A stretch of 64,000 nucleotides of DNA from a bacterium (GTDB lineage Bacteria; Chloroflexota; Dormibacteria; Aeolococcales; Bog-877), in the NCBI GenBank assembly GCA_021795235.1, contig JAJYPP010000002.1, positions 1 to 64,000 on the forward strand. Reading direction: 5' to 3'. The notes beneath the pieces were generated by a model. The model was not told where the DNA came from. It worked only from the letters and a program-made list of their open reading frames with translations, and made no database searches. Within the stretch, counting starts at the first letter, position 1; each line of letters starts with the position of its first letter. This document shows, in pieces, positions 34,798 to 42,411 of the stretch. The position numbers and the translations under genes were made by a program.

Positions 34798-35634
34798 TCA
34801 TCCAGGTGTCATGTCGAACCCTTCGCGGTCCCGTAAAGCCGTCCAAGCGACTTCCCAGTCCGGCCAGACGGTGATCTCCGGCGGCCAAGGGTGCTTCGCG
34901 CGCCCCTCGAATATCTCCCGGCAAGCCGCCGCGATCGCAGGCTGGTCCTCCGGCCTTACGGCCAGCTCACGGATCAGGAGCAGGTCGTGGAGGTCATGGA
35001 CTCTCCGGTTGCTGCCTTCGGTGGGCACCTCAGTGCATGCGTGGAGCTTCTGGGCGACTTGGTATCGCAGGGGCAGAAATGGCGCGGTTGTCGGACCGGG
35101 CAGATGGACGGGGCTGAGGGAGATTGCTATTGTCGCGACTTCAAGCCGGTCCAACGAACGCCCTTCGGCCGCCGAGAACTCCAGGGGGACCGTGGCGAAT
35201 GGCTTGCCCTTGTAGGTCAGCCTGAGCGGCACTCGAACCGGCGGCGGAGTAATGCCCGCACGGGTGATCTCCTGTACTTCCCCCAAGACACCAACGAACC
35301 CGCGCCACCCGTTCTGGGCAGCCACGGCAATCTCGCTCAAAACGGCTTGGATCGAGCCGCGGTAGGCGGCATCGAAGTCGGCGGAAGCGCGGGCCATGAG
35401 CCCGAACCGGAGCTCAAGAGCTCTCCCGCCCTTGAGGGCGATCCGAGCGTCGCCTTGGTCATCGACCATTCCCTCGATCATCCCGACGACTACAAGGCTG
35501 CTCACGACGTTTCGCAGTCGTCCCGCTGTCGCCTTGACTGTTGGCTCTCGTGCCCATGTGTCGAGCAGACGCTCAAGGTGAGCACGGTCCCCGGGCAACT
35601 TGGGCGGTGATGGTGCCGGCGAATCACCGCTCAT
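34798..35634 (-). CDS. abiEii: AbiEii-like nucleotidyltransferase toxin
   Basis: 278 residues. ALKGGRALELRFG followed by ASADFDAAYRG is the G-G-x-x-L ... S-x-D-x-D signature of AbiEii/DNA-polymerase-beta-like transferases. VAQKLHACTEVPTEGSNRRV, then HDLHDLLLI, is the conserved C-terminal helix pair. AbiE systems abort phage infection; the toxin adds nucleotides to RNA, with tRNA a known target for relatives. It overlaps the antitoxin gene by 4 bp. Confidence 0.88.
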   Translation of the reverse strand: MSGDSPAPSPPKLPGDRAHLERLLDTWAREPTVKATAGRLRNVVSSLVVVGMIEGMVDDQGDARIALKGGRALELRFGLMARASADFDAAYRGSIQAVLSEIAVAAQNGWRGFVGVLGEVQEITRAGITPPPVRVPLRLTYKGKPFATVPLEFSAAEGRSLDRLEVATIAISLSPVHLPGPTTAPFLPLRYQVAQKLHACTEVPTEGSNRRVHDLHDLLLIRELAVRPEDQPAIAAACREIFEGRAKHPWPPEITVWPDWEVAWTALRDREGFDMTPG

Positions 35635-36206
35635 GGCCCGGTTGGCTGCTCCCGCTCAGCCAGCTGAACCCGAAGGCGGGCCTCGGCGAGTGGAGAGAGA
35701 AGCTGACGGCCCCTGGCGTTGACGATGGCCTGTTCGACCAGTGTCCCATCTAGCCCGCGAGCAATGCCCTGAGCAATAGCCACGCGAGGGATCACAACCG
35801 GGATGTTGTCGACGGAGTCTATGTCGGCTGGAGTCAGACGATCGTGCATGAGCCGGGCCCGAGGCCCAAGCTGTTTCCGAACTCGACCGCCCGGGGGAAG
35901 CACTACGTCGATCGCCCGAGGATTGACATCAGCCAGTTCCCAGAGGCCGATAGCAGCTTCGCCACCGACGACGGCACCTTCCCCAGCCCAAAGCACCGCC
36001 TCCTGATATTCATCTCGAGGAGTCGGCGGGATCGCCATCAAGCGGTAGAGGCCCCACCCTCGATGCTGAAGTCGCCCCTTGGCGGCGAGCTTGCGTAAGT
36101 AGGGGGCGCCCACTCCAATATCGCGGGCGTCGGCTATGCGGAGGAAGCCGTGCTGTTCGGCAGCTCGCTCAACCATGCGTTCGATGGTCAGCGGTGGTCT
36201 TGACAT
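35631..36206 (-). CDS. abiEi: AbiEi-like antitoxin / repressor
   Basis: 191 residues from ATG 36206 (ATG 36242 would add a 12-residue tail that would cover the operator). An N-terminal winged helix (MVERAAEQHGFLRIADARDI, then APYLRKLAAKGRL) and a C-terminal AbiEi domain (GGEAAIGLWELADVNPRAID) are present. The family binds inverted repeats in its own promoter; a GTACC-N6-GGTAC dyad lies at 36216-36231. Confidence 0.88.
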   Translation of the reverse strand: MSRPPLTIERMVERAAEQHGFLRIADARDIGVGAPYLRKLAAKGRLQHRGWGLYRLMAIPPTPRDEYQEAVLWAGEGAVVGGEAAIGLWELADVNPRAIDVVLPPGGRVRKQLGPRARLMHDRLTPADIDSVDNIPVVIPRVAIAQGIARGLDGTLVEQAIVNARGRQLLSPLAEARLRVQLAEREQPTGP

Positions 36207-36215
36207 GGCAAGATA

Positions 36216-36231
36216 GTACCGTAATGGGTAC
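36216..36231. promoter_or_regulatory. Inverted repeat in the AbiE promoter, likely AbiEi operator
   Basis: GTACC-CATTAC-GGTAC when read on the gene strand, 10 bp before the AbiEi ATG. TACTAT beside it would serve as a -10 box. This is the expected position for autoregulation. Confidence 0.5.
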
Positions 36232-36306
36232 GTTCGTGGCAACTCAGTCGTGTAACGCGGGCCGATAGCGTGTCCTTATGGGGGCTAGTGTGCCATCTAC
36301 GCCTTC

Positions 36307-36384
36307 ACGGTGCCCGTCTCCCTGCTGCCTGGGGCGTGGGCCCGGGGTGAGGCCCTCTGGGACAAGAGCACGCCGGCGGGCTGA
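36307..36384 (+). pseudogene. Second PLD C-terminal remnant on the other side of AbiE
   Basis: The 78 bp 36307-36384 align with 34648-34725 and encode TVPVSLLPGAWARGEALWDK then STPAG and TGA, against VPASLLPAAWAWGEALWSK and GTPAG. Identity is clear but not complete, so this is an old or parallel copy. An in-frame stop just upstream prevents a longer protein. Confidence 0.6.
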
Positions 36385-36505
36385 GTTCTCCTGCCCGGCT
36401 GCCATGGTGACGGGTACCGTTCGATCTGTCCGGCCAAGAGCCAGCCCTATAGAATCCCTGACTGGGCACTGGAACGCCCACTCACGATCACAAGGGGTGC
36501 TCTCA

Positions 36506-36847
36506 ATGAACCGTCGCGAACTGGCCAAGACCTTGCAGGCCCAGCTGCTCTACGACGGTGACCCGAGCGACCCCGTCTTCTCGAGCTTCAGCTTCGCCGA
36601 CGAGACGCTCCAACTGATCTTCGGGCTGATCGGGCAGAAGCTCGAGGCCGGGGAGGATGTGGCCATCGCTGGGTTCGGCCAGTGGAAGGTCCGCGAGAGC
36701 CCGGGTGGGATGCGGCGCAACCCCCGGACTGGGGCGCCGGTCAAGGTAGCCCCTTCCAAGAAGGTCCGCTTCTACCCGGCCACCGCTCTCAAGGTGGCCG
36801 TCGCCTCCAAGCCAGTCCGCCGACGCGCGACCCGGCGCCCCGCCTGA
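36506..36847 (+). CDS. HU/IHF-family DNA-binding protein
   Basis: 113 residues from ATG 36506. MNRRELAKTLQAQLL, a helical body, GFGQWKVRES, then a DNA-binding arm MRRNPRTGAPVKV and the closing VRFYPATALK match the HU fold. A basic tail (RRRATRRPA) extends past the usual 90-95 residues. It likely acts as nucleoid protein of the element or bends DNA at the origin or transfer site. Confidence 0.88.
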   Translation: MNRRELAKTLQAQLLYDGDPSDPVFSSFSFADETLQLIFGLIGQKLEAGEDVAIAGFGQWKVRESPGGMRRNPRTGAPVKVAPSKKVRFYPATALKVAVASKPVRRRATRRPA

Positions 36848-36885
36848 CCGGATAGCCTCGGACAACCTCTGGCAAGGGGGGGGCG

Positions 36886-37236
36886 GTGCGCTTCGAGAGT
36901 TTCTCCTTCGGCTCCATCCAGATCGATGGCGTGATCTATGAGCACGACCTGGTCATCGACCGAGGGGAGATCCGAAAGCGAAGGAAGAGGGCCTCCAAGG
37001 AGTACCGGGCCGCCTACGGCCACACCCCTCTCTCGATCAAGGAAGACATCCCGTGGCACTGCCGGCGGCTGGTGGTGGGGACCGGTGCTCAGGGCGCCTT
37101 GCCAGTGATGGACGAAGTCCTGCAGGAGGCCAAGCGCCGCAAGGTGGAGCTGCTGAGCCTGCCCACCGCGGAGGCGATCGCCGTCCTGAACGGTGGCGGC
37201 AAGGCCACCAACGCGATCCTGCACGTGACCTGCTGA
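36886..37236 (+). CDS. Mth938-like (DUF498) small protein
   Basis: 116 residues from GTG 36886. FGSIQIDGVIYEHDLVID, then LVVGTGAQGALPVMDEVL and LPTAEAIAVLN match the Mth938 alpha-beta fold, whose function is not established (linked in eukaryotes to mitochondrial complex assembly). It looks chromosomal in style, so this stretch of the element may have captured host genes. Confidence 0.75.
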   Translation: MRFESFSFGSIQIDGVIYEHDLVIDRGEIRKRRKRASKEYRAAYGHTPLSIKEDIPWHCRRLVVGTGAQGALPVMDEVLQEAKRRKVELLSLPTAEAIAVLNGGGKATNAILHVTC

Positions 37237-37287
37237 GCTTCACCATCGCATTCCCGCACCCTGAGCGGCACAGGTAGACTCCCCACT

Positions 37288-37542
37288 GTGGAGATGCCAA
37301 AGCCGGTCGATCCAGAAGGAGCTGCCCACGAGCGGGCGCTCCAAGAGGTCGGCGAGACCATGCTCATGATCGAGGCTGCGGTCACCCGTGTGGACAGGGC
37401 TCTCACGGCCCTCCAGCGAGAGTCAGAACCAGACCGGCAGGCACTCGTCGGTCTTACCAAGGCCAAGCGGGATCTGGAAGGCGTCAGGCGGAGGCTCCAC
37501 CAGGACGTGTACCTCTACGTCGACGCCCTGCCGCTCGAGTAG
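37288..37542 (+). CDS. Small helical hypothetical protein
   Basis: 84 residues from GTG 37288, predicted coiled coil (ERALQEVGETMLMIEAAVTR, then VDRALTALQRE). It ends 8 bp before the MmeI-like gene and may be cotranscribed with it. No family is recognised. Confidence 0.6.
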   Translation: MEMPKPVDPEGAAHERALQEVGETMLMIEAAVTRVDRALTALQRESEPDRQALVGLTKAKRDLEGVRRRLHQDVYLYVDALPLE

Positions 37543-37550
37543 GTAGAACC

Positions 37551-40322
37551 TTGGCCAGCCTCTCCGGTGAGCAGATCCAGTCTCAACTGACTAAGTTCGC
37601 CCGAGCCTGGGGGAAGTACCAAGGTACGGAGAGAGCGGAGGCCCAAACCTTCCTCAATGAACTCTTTGCTGCCTACGGGCAGGACCGGCGCGCGGCAGGC
37701 GCCCTCTTCGAGGACCCCCAGACGGACGGAGGGATTGTGGATCTACTCTATCCGGGGGTCGCGATCATCGAGATGAAGGCGCCAGGTCAAGCCTCTCGGC
37801 TGGAGGCTCACCGAGAGCAAGCCCTCCGTTACTGGCACCACTCAGACAGTCCTGCGGAAGGGCGCCCTGCTACGCCATATGTGGTGCTGTGCGCCTTCCA
37901 CCGGTTCGAGGTGTGGGAGCCCGGCAAGTTCCCCTCCGGGCCCCGGGACAGCTTCAACCTGGACGAGCTAGCGGACCGGTACGAAGCCCTACTCTTCCTG
38001 GCGGGGCAACAGCCACTCTTTCTCGCTCATCGCCGTCACCTCACCACGGGGGCGGCCGAGAAGGTAGCGGACCTGAACGCCGCCCTGAGCGACCGGCACG
38101 CCGCCGACCCCTCTGTCATTCGGCGGTTCTTGCTCCAAGCTGTCTGGTGCCTCTTCGCCGAGGGTCTCGGCCTGCTCCCACACGAACCGTTCTCGCAAAT
38201 CGTGGGGGCACTGTTGTCCGACCCGGCCCGATCATCCGCCGCAGAGCTAGGCCACCTCTTCGCCGTCTTGAATCTCGCCGAAGATCAGCAGGGTCCCAGA
38301 GGAGGCGTTTACTCAGACACCCGGTACGTGAACGGCGGTCTCTTCGCGGAGCCGGCTCGAGTCCACCTGGAGCCATCGGAGCTGGCCCTCTTGGCTGAAG
38401 TGGCGGCCTTCGACTGGCGAGATGTCGATCCCACCATCTTCGGGGCCCTCATGGAGGACTGCCTCGGAAGGGATAGGCGGTGGGAGTTGGGAGCCCACTA
38501 CACCTTTGAGGCGGACATCATGCGGATCGTCCGGCCCAGCATCGTCGAGCCGTGGGCCGAACGCATCACCGGCGCCACCTCGATCTCGGGCGTCGCCGAA
38601 GTCCTGGGAGCCCTCTGCAAGCTGCGGGTCCTCGACCCAGCCTGTGGCTGTGGGAACTTCCTCTATGTCGCCTACCGAGAGATCAGGGGCTTGGAGCAGA
38701 TGGCGAAGCAGCGCATCAGGGACCTGGCCACTGCCGCCGGGGTGGCACCTCCTGCGAAGCTCCCATCATTCCCCATCTCGAACATCCACGGCATCGAGAT
38801 CGATGAGTTCGCGGTTCTAATCGCGAGGCTCACCCTCTGGATGGGGCACAAGCTGGTCACCGACCAGTACGGGTTGGTGGAGCCAGTCCTCCCCCTCGTC
38901 GACCTGTCCGGGATACGGGCTGGAGACGCTCTGGTGTTGGAGTGGCCTGAAGTGGACGTGATCATCGGCAACCCCCCCTTCCATGGGGCTCAGCATCTGC
39001 GGGCAGCACTTGGCGACGATTACCTCACTTGGCTGCAGAAGACATTCGGATGCGGCGTGAAAGACCTTTGCGTCTACTGGTTTCGCAAGGCCGCCGACCA
39101 CCTACCGCCCGGCGGGCGGGCAGGCTTGGTCGGGACGAACTCCATCTCGCAAAACCGGGCCCGCGGTGCCAGTCTCGACTACGTGGTCCAGCACGGCGGG
39201 GTGATCACCTCGGCGATCTCCTCCGAAGTATGGCCGGGCGATGCCAGTGTGCATGTGAGCATCGTGAATTGGGTCAAGGAGCCTGAGACGTCGCCAGAGG
39301 CGTTCATGCTCGATGACAAGCCGGTGCCTGGCGGAATCGACACGTCGCTGCGTCCGATGGATCAGACGCCACGGCCACAGCGATTGGAGGCCAACCTGGG
39401 ACGCGCATTCCAAGGGCCGATCCCCGTAGGGAAGGGCTTCGTGCTGACCCCAGATGAGGCCCGACAGCTCCTTGCGGACGGGAGGGCGCCGTATGAACAG
39501 GTTGTGCGGCCCTACCTCATTGGGGATGACATAGCAAACGAGGTGGGCCAGCGACCGAGCAGATGGGTCATCGACTTCGCATGGATGTCCCTTGAGGAGG
39601 CACGGCGCTACCCCAGAGCGCTCGAAATAGTGGAACAGCGGGTCAAACCTGAGCGGGCGTCCAACCGGAACCCGGCCCGAAAGGCCAACTGGTGGCGGTT
39701 CGGCGTACCGCTCATAGAGATGCGGCAGGCCGTGATCGGGCTACACCGCTATCTGGCAGGGACAGCGACTGGTAAGCGCCTTCTGCTCACATGGTGTGAC
39801 TCCGGCTGGTGCCCGAGCAATCTGACCAACGTCTTCGCGTTTGATGACGACTTCACCTTCGGGCTGCTCAGCTCGACGGCCCACCTGGCCTGGGCTCGAA
39901 GGTGGTCGTCCACGCTGGAGGACCGCCTTCGGTACACGCCGACCACTGTCTTCTCGACCTTCCCGTGGCCGTACCCTGCGGATCCTGCGTGGTGCGAGGA
40001 GGTCGCCATTCTCGCGGTGGGCCTAGCGGCCCTGCGCTCCAAACTCTGTCAGGAAGCTAACGTCGGGCTGACCCGCCTCTACAACACCATGGATGCCGGA
40101 GGGTACAGGGATCTTGCCGACCTGCATCTGCGCCTCGACAGGGCAGTGGCTAGGTGCTATGGATGGCCCGAAGCCATCGCCCAAGACCACGAGGCGCTCG
40201 TTGAGCGGTTGGCCTATCGAAACGCGGAGATCGCCGCTGGGGCGGAGTACATTCCGTTCCCACCGCTACCAGGGCTAGCGTCAGAAGCAGCTATCGAACT
40301 CACCATCCATGACTTCATGTGA
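37551..40322 (+). CDS. MmeI-like type IIL restriction-modification enzyme
   Basis: 923 residues from TTG 37551. A PD-(D/E)XK nuclease part near residues 60-75 (GGIVDLLYPGVAIIEMKAPG) is followed by a helical connector and a gamma-class N6-adenine methyltransferase with motif I LDPACGCGNF near residue 361 and motif IV NPPF near 474. A target-recognition and C-terminal region completes the family length. These single-chain enzymes methylate one strand and cut at a distance. It protects the element or host against foreign DNA. Confidence 0.9.
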   Translation: MASLSGEQIQSQLTKFARAWGKYQGTERAEAQTFLNELFAAYGQDRRAAGALFEDPQTDGGIVDLLYPGVAIIEMKAPGQASRLEAHREQALRYWHHSDSPAEGRPATPYVVLCAFHRFEVWEPGKFPSGPRDSFNLDELADRYEALLFLAGQQPLFLAHRRHLTTGAAEKVADLNAALSDRHAADPSVIRRFLLQAVWCLFAEGLGLLPHEPFSQIVGALLSDPARSSAAELGHLFAVLNLAEDQQGPRGGVYSDTRYVNGGLFAEPARVHLEPSELALLAEVAAFDWRDVDPTIFGALMEDCLGRDRRWELGAHYTFEADIMRIVRPSIVEPWAERITGATSISGVAEVLGALCKLRVLDPACGCGNFLYVAYREIRGLEQMAKQRIRDLATAAGVAPPAKLPSFPISNIHGIEIDEFAVLIARLTLWMGHKLVTDQYGLVEPVLPLVDLSGIRAGDALVLEWPEVDVIIGNPPFHGAQHLRAALGDDYLTWLQKTFGCGVKDLCVYWFRKAADHLPPGGRAGLVGTNSISQNRARGASLDYVVQHGGVITSAISSEVWPGDASVHVSIVNWVKEPETSPEAFMLDDKPVPGGIDTSLRPMDQTPRPQRLEANLGRAFQGPIPVGKGFVLTPDEARQLLADGRAPYEQVVRPYLIGDDIANEVGQRPSRWVIDFAWMSLEEARRYPRALEIVEQRVKPERASNRNPARKANWWRFGVPLIEMRQAVIGLHRYLAGTATGKRLLLTWCDSGWCPSNLTNVFAFDDDFTFGLLSSTAHLAWARRWSSTLEDRLRYTPTTVFSTFPWPYPADPAWCEEVAILAVGLAALRSKLCQEANVGLTRLYNTMDAGGYRDLADLHLRLDRAVARCYGWPEAIAQDHEALVERLAYRNAEIAAGAEYIPFPPLPGLASEAAIELTIHDFM

Positions 40323-40365
40323 GGGAGGGGCGGTGTCGCGAAAGCACTTGCGCGAGGCGGGCTAG

Positions 40366-40626
40366 ATGGAGAGCCAGCAGCCGCACACACGCCTGGTGGC
40401 CGCCATCGAGGGGCTTATGATAGAGGTGGACTGGGATCTGGGGCAATGGGTGGCGACAGACCCAGTGACGGGAGGGTTCGGAGAGGGCGACACTCCTTCT
40501 CTCGCGGCGGCGGACCTGCTTCACCGCCTGCGGGCACTCCGTGAAGCTCTGAGGGCTGACCACGACAAATTGGACTCACGCCTTGCCTCACACCTTGCCC
40601 ACCTGGAGAGCTTCCTCTCTCGGTGA
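40366..40626 (+). CDS. HicB-like antitoxin candidate
   Basis: 86 residues. GLMIEVDWDLGQWVATDPVT and the following GGFGEGDTPSLAAADLLHRL resemble the HicB beta-beta-beta-alpha fold (strand, G-x-W-V-A, G-x-G-x-T-x-x-E-A). It overlaps the next gene by 4 bp (GTGA). The pair is probably toxin-antitoxin, with antitoxin first. Confidence 0.5.
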   Translation: MESQQPHTRLVAAIEGLMIEVDWDLGQWVATDPVTGGFGEGDTPSLAAADLLHRLRALREALRADHDKLDSRLASHLAHLESFLSR

Positions 40627-40922
40627 AGGGCAGGGACCTCGACACGGTGGCTCGAAAGCTCCGTGCCCTGGAGACGCCCTCCGATCATGTCCGCTGGCAG
40701 GTCCCTTGCGAGTGCGGCAAGATCCTCGCCGTCCCCTTTCGCTCAAGAAAACCACCCGGGCAAGACCTTGGAGATCGGATCGAGGGGTCGATCGTGAAGC
40801 AATTGGGAGTGAGTAAGGAACTGGTCAGGGAGATCGCAGCTTGCCACAAGAGTCGCCCTGAGTTCCTCGCCGCGCATGCCGGAAAAGGCCATCTGCGTGA
40901 CCTGATGCCACGTCTAGGTTAG
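40623..40922 (+). CDS. HicA-like toxin candidate with Cys-x-Cys segment
   Basis: 99 residues from GTG 40623, beginning KGRDLDTVARKLRALE. SDHVRWQVPCECGKILAVPF occupies the place of the HicA GSHR-x-n-P-V-H strands, as in actinobacterial HicA relatives that carry HVRW-x-C-x-C-G-K. A helical end (GSIVKQLGVSKELVREIA) follows. Function is inferred from this resemblance and the coupled partner. Confidence 0.5.
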   Translation: MKGRDLDTVARKLRALETPSDHVRWQVPCECGKILAVPFRSRKPPGQDLGDRIEGSIVKQLGVSKELVREIAACHKSRPEFLAAHAGKGHLRDLMPRLG

Positions 40923-40991
40923 GGGAGGTGGAGACGGCGTATGTTTGAGCGCTAGTTAGATCACAGCGCTTCCGCCCGTCAGAGGTGTCGC

Positions 40992-41486
40992 ATGCCCCAC
41001 CCAGGAGACACTTGGCCACGGTTCTGTTCGGCTCGACATGAGAAGCCAACGCTCTGGCTAGAGGGTCGACGGAGCATCGTCGTCGCCTGGCCTCCCACGG
41101 CGACTTGTGAGCGATGCCATGGTGAGTCCCCAGACGGCTACGTGGGACCTTCAGTGGGCGACTCCGTCCGCTTCCCTAATAAGGCGATCCAGTTCATGTG
41201 CGAACCTTGCGCCCGGGCCCTCCTTGGCCTTCGCCCGGGGGAACTGGCCAACGAGAACTGCATTACCCCTGACTGCAGCGGAAACGAGCACGAGAACGTA
41301 GTGCGCGGGATCGGCCCCACCTTACCTGCCGACGCCCCGGCCGACACGGCGATTGCCTACTTCTCGCCAGAGTACGCCGAACGCGGCTGGAGGGTGATAA
41401 GCGCCGAGCCAGACCCTAGGGGTCCGAGCCCCTGGAGCGGCCCAATGTGGCGCATAGTGTTCACGCCGGCCCGCAAGCTGTGGTGA
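40992..41486 (+). CDS. Hypothetical protein with multiple Cys pairs
   Basis: 164 residues. CERCHGE, CEPCAR and a later C-x7-C pair suggest one or two zinc sites in an otherwise unrecognised sequence. Codon use is ordinary. It stands alone between the HicBA-like pair and the convergent DUF2335 gene. Confidence 0.5.
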   Translation: MPHPGDTWPRFCSARHEKPTLWLEGRRSIVVAWPPTATCERCHGESPDGYVGPSVGDSVRFPNKAIQFMCEPCARALLGLRPGELANENCITPDCSGNEHENVVRGIGPTLPADAPADTAIAYFSPEYAERGWRVISAEPDPRGPSPWSGPMWRIVFTPARKLW

Positions 41487-41535
41487 CCTGGCATCACTTC
41501 TTGGCCGCCCCGAGGACAGCGTCCCCTCCGCGTGG

Positions 41536-42105
41536 CTAGGTCGCTGAGCTGTCTCCTGGCTCAGTGTCTCGGACCCGTCCACGCCGCAAGGGCAGGCGGT
41601 CCCCGACCACGAACACGGTGACGATGGACCCCAGGTCCAGTGCCGCCACTACACCAGCTACTGCTGGCTGGCCTAGCGATCCAAGGTACGCGGCCGCAGC
41701 GAAACCCACGATAGCCACGCCGAGACCGAACCACTGCCCACGCCGCCCGAACTCGGTGGCCGCTTTGAATTGGTCGCGTTCCAAGCCGATCTGGTGCCTC
41801 TGGTAAGCCTCGGCCATTTCGACTATCCGATTCGCCAATCCGGGCATGATCCGCTCGTACCCAGCCAGGGTCTCTGGCGCTGGGATTGGGTCCGAGAAGT
41901 GCGAGAAGAAGGCAGTGACCTGTGGCCTAGAGAACAGCCGCTCAAGGACCTCCGGGGTGATCTGCTCGAGCAGGTCCTTGGCCAACTCCTCGGCCGACGG
42001 GGATGGCCCGCTGGGGTGACCACCTGTAACGTCTGCCAGCCCCGCTCCAGGATCCCGAGCACCGCCATCCTCCGGGGAAGGCGCACTGTCCACAGGATGG
42101 GTCAC
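41536..42105 (-). CDS. DUF2335-like membrane protein
   Basis: 189 residues. FSHFSDPIPAPETLAGYERI, then MPGLANRIVEMAEAYQRHQI, matches the DUF2335 helix region. Two membrane helices follow near the C-terminus (WFGLGVAIVGFAAAAYLG, VAALDLGSIVTVFVV). The N-terminus is acidic and disordered. Such proteins are common on mobile elements and prophages; role unknown. ATGA overlap with the upstream small gene. Confidence 0.75.
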   Translation of the reverse strand: MTHPVDSAPSPEDGGARDPGAGLADVTGGHPSGPSPSAEELAKDLLEQITPEVLERLFSRPQVTAFFSHFSDPIPAPETLAGYERIMPGLANRIVEMAEAYQRHQIGLERDQFKAATEFGRRGQWFGLGVAIVGFAAAAYLGSLGQPAVAGVVAALDLGSIVTVFVVGDRLPLRRGRVRDTEPGDSSAT

Positions 42106-42329
42106 TTGCGCGATGCGGCTTCCTGACGATCAATCGCGCAGCGCAGGTCCGCACCGACGCGCTGCCAGGCACTTGCTGGGCTCGCCTTGGACTCCCGGAT
42201 GATCCGGCCCTGGTCAGCCCGCGCCCGTCTGGCGGCTAGATCAATGATGACACCAATCCCGGCTATCAGCGCTGCCACGCCCAACGCCGACCCAAACTCG
42301 TCAGTGTCTCCTCTGCGGCGGGCGCCCAT
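42102..42329 (-). CDS. Small membrane protein upstream of the DUF2335 gene
   Basis: 75 residues from ATG 42329, which is preceded by AAAGGAGGTGG, one of the strongest ribosome-binding sites in the window. One membrane helix (ALGVAALIAGIGVIIDLAA) precedes a charged cytoplasmic tail. Coupled to the DUF2335 gene by 4 bp. Confidence 0.65.
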   Translation of the reverse strand: MGARRRGDTDEFGSALGVAALIAGIGVIIDLAARRARADQGRIIRESKASPASAWQRVGADLRCAIDRQEAASRK

Positions 42330-42411
42330 TCCACCTCCTTTCGCTCGGGATCCATCCCCGAGGTGTGGTCCCTTCACACCAAGGCCCTCGATCTGATCAC
42401 CCCGGGAAACC

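Noticed and set aside
36278-36505. N-terminal extension of the HU gene
   Set aside because: The HU fold begins at MNRRELAKTLQ; the upstream frame overlaps the PLD remnant and shows no conserved pattern.
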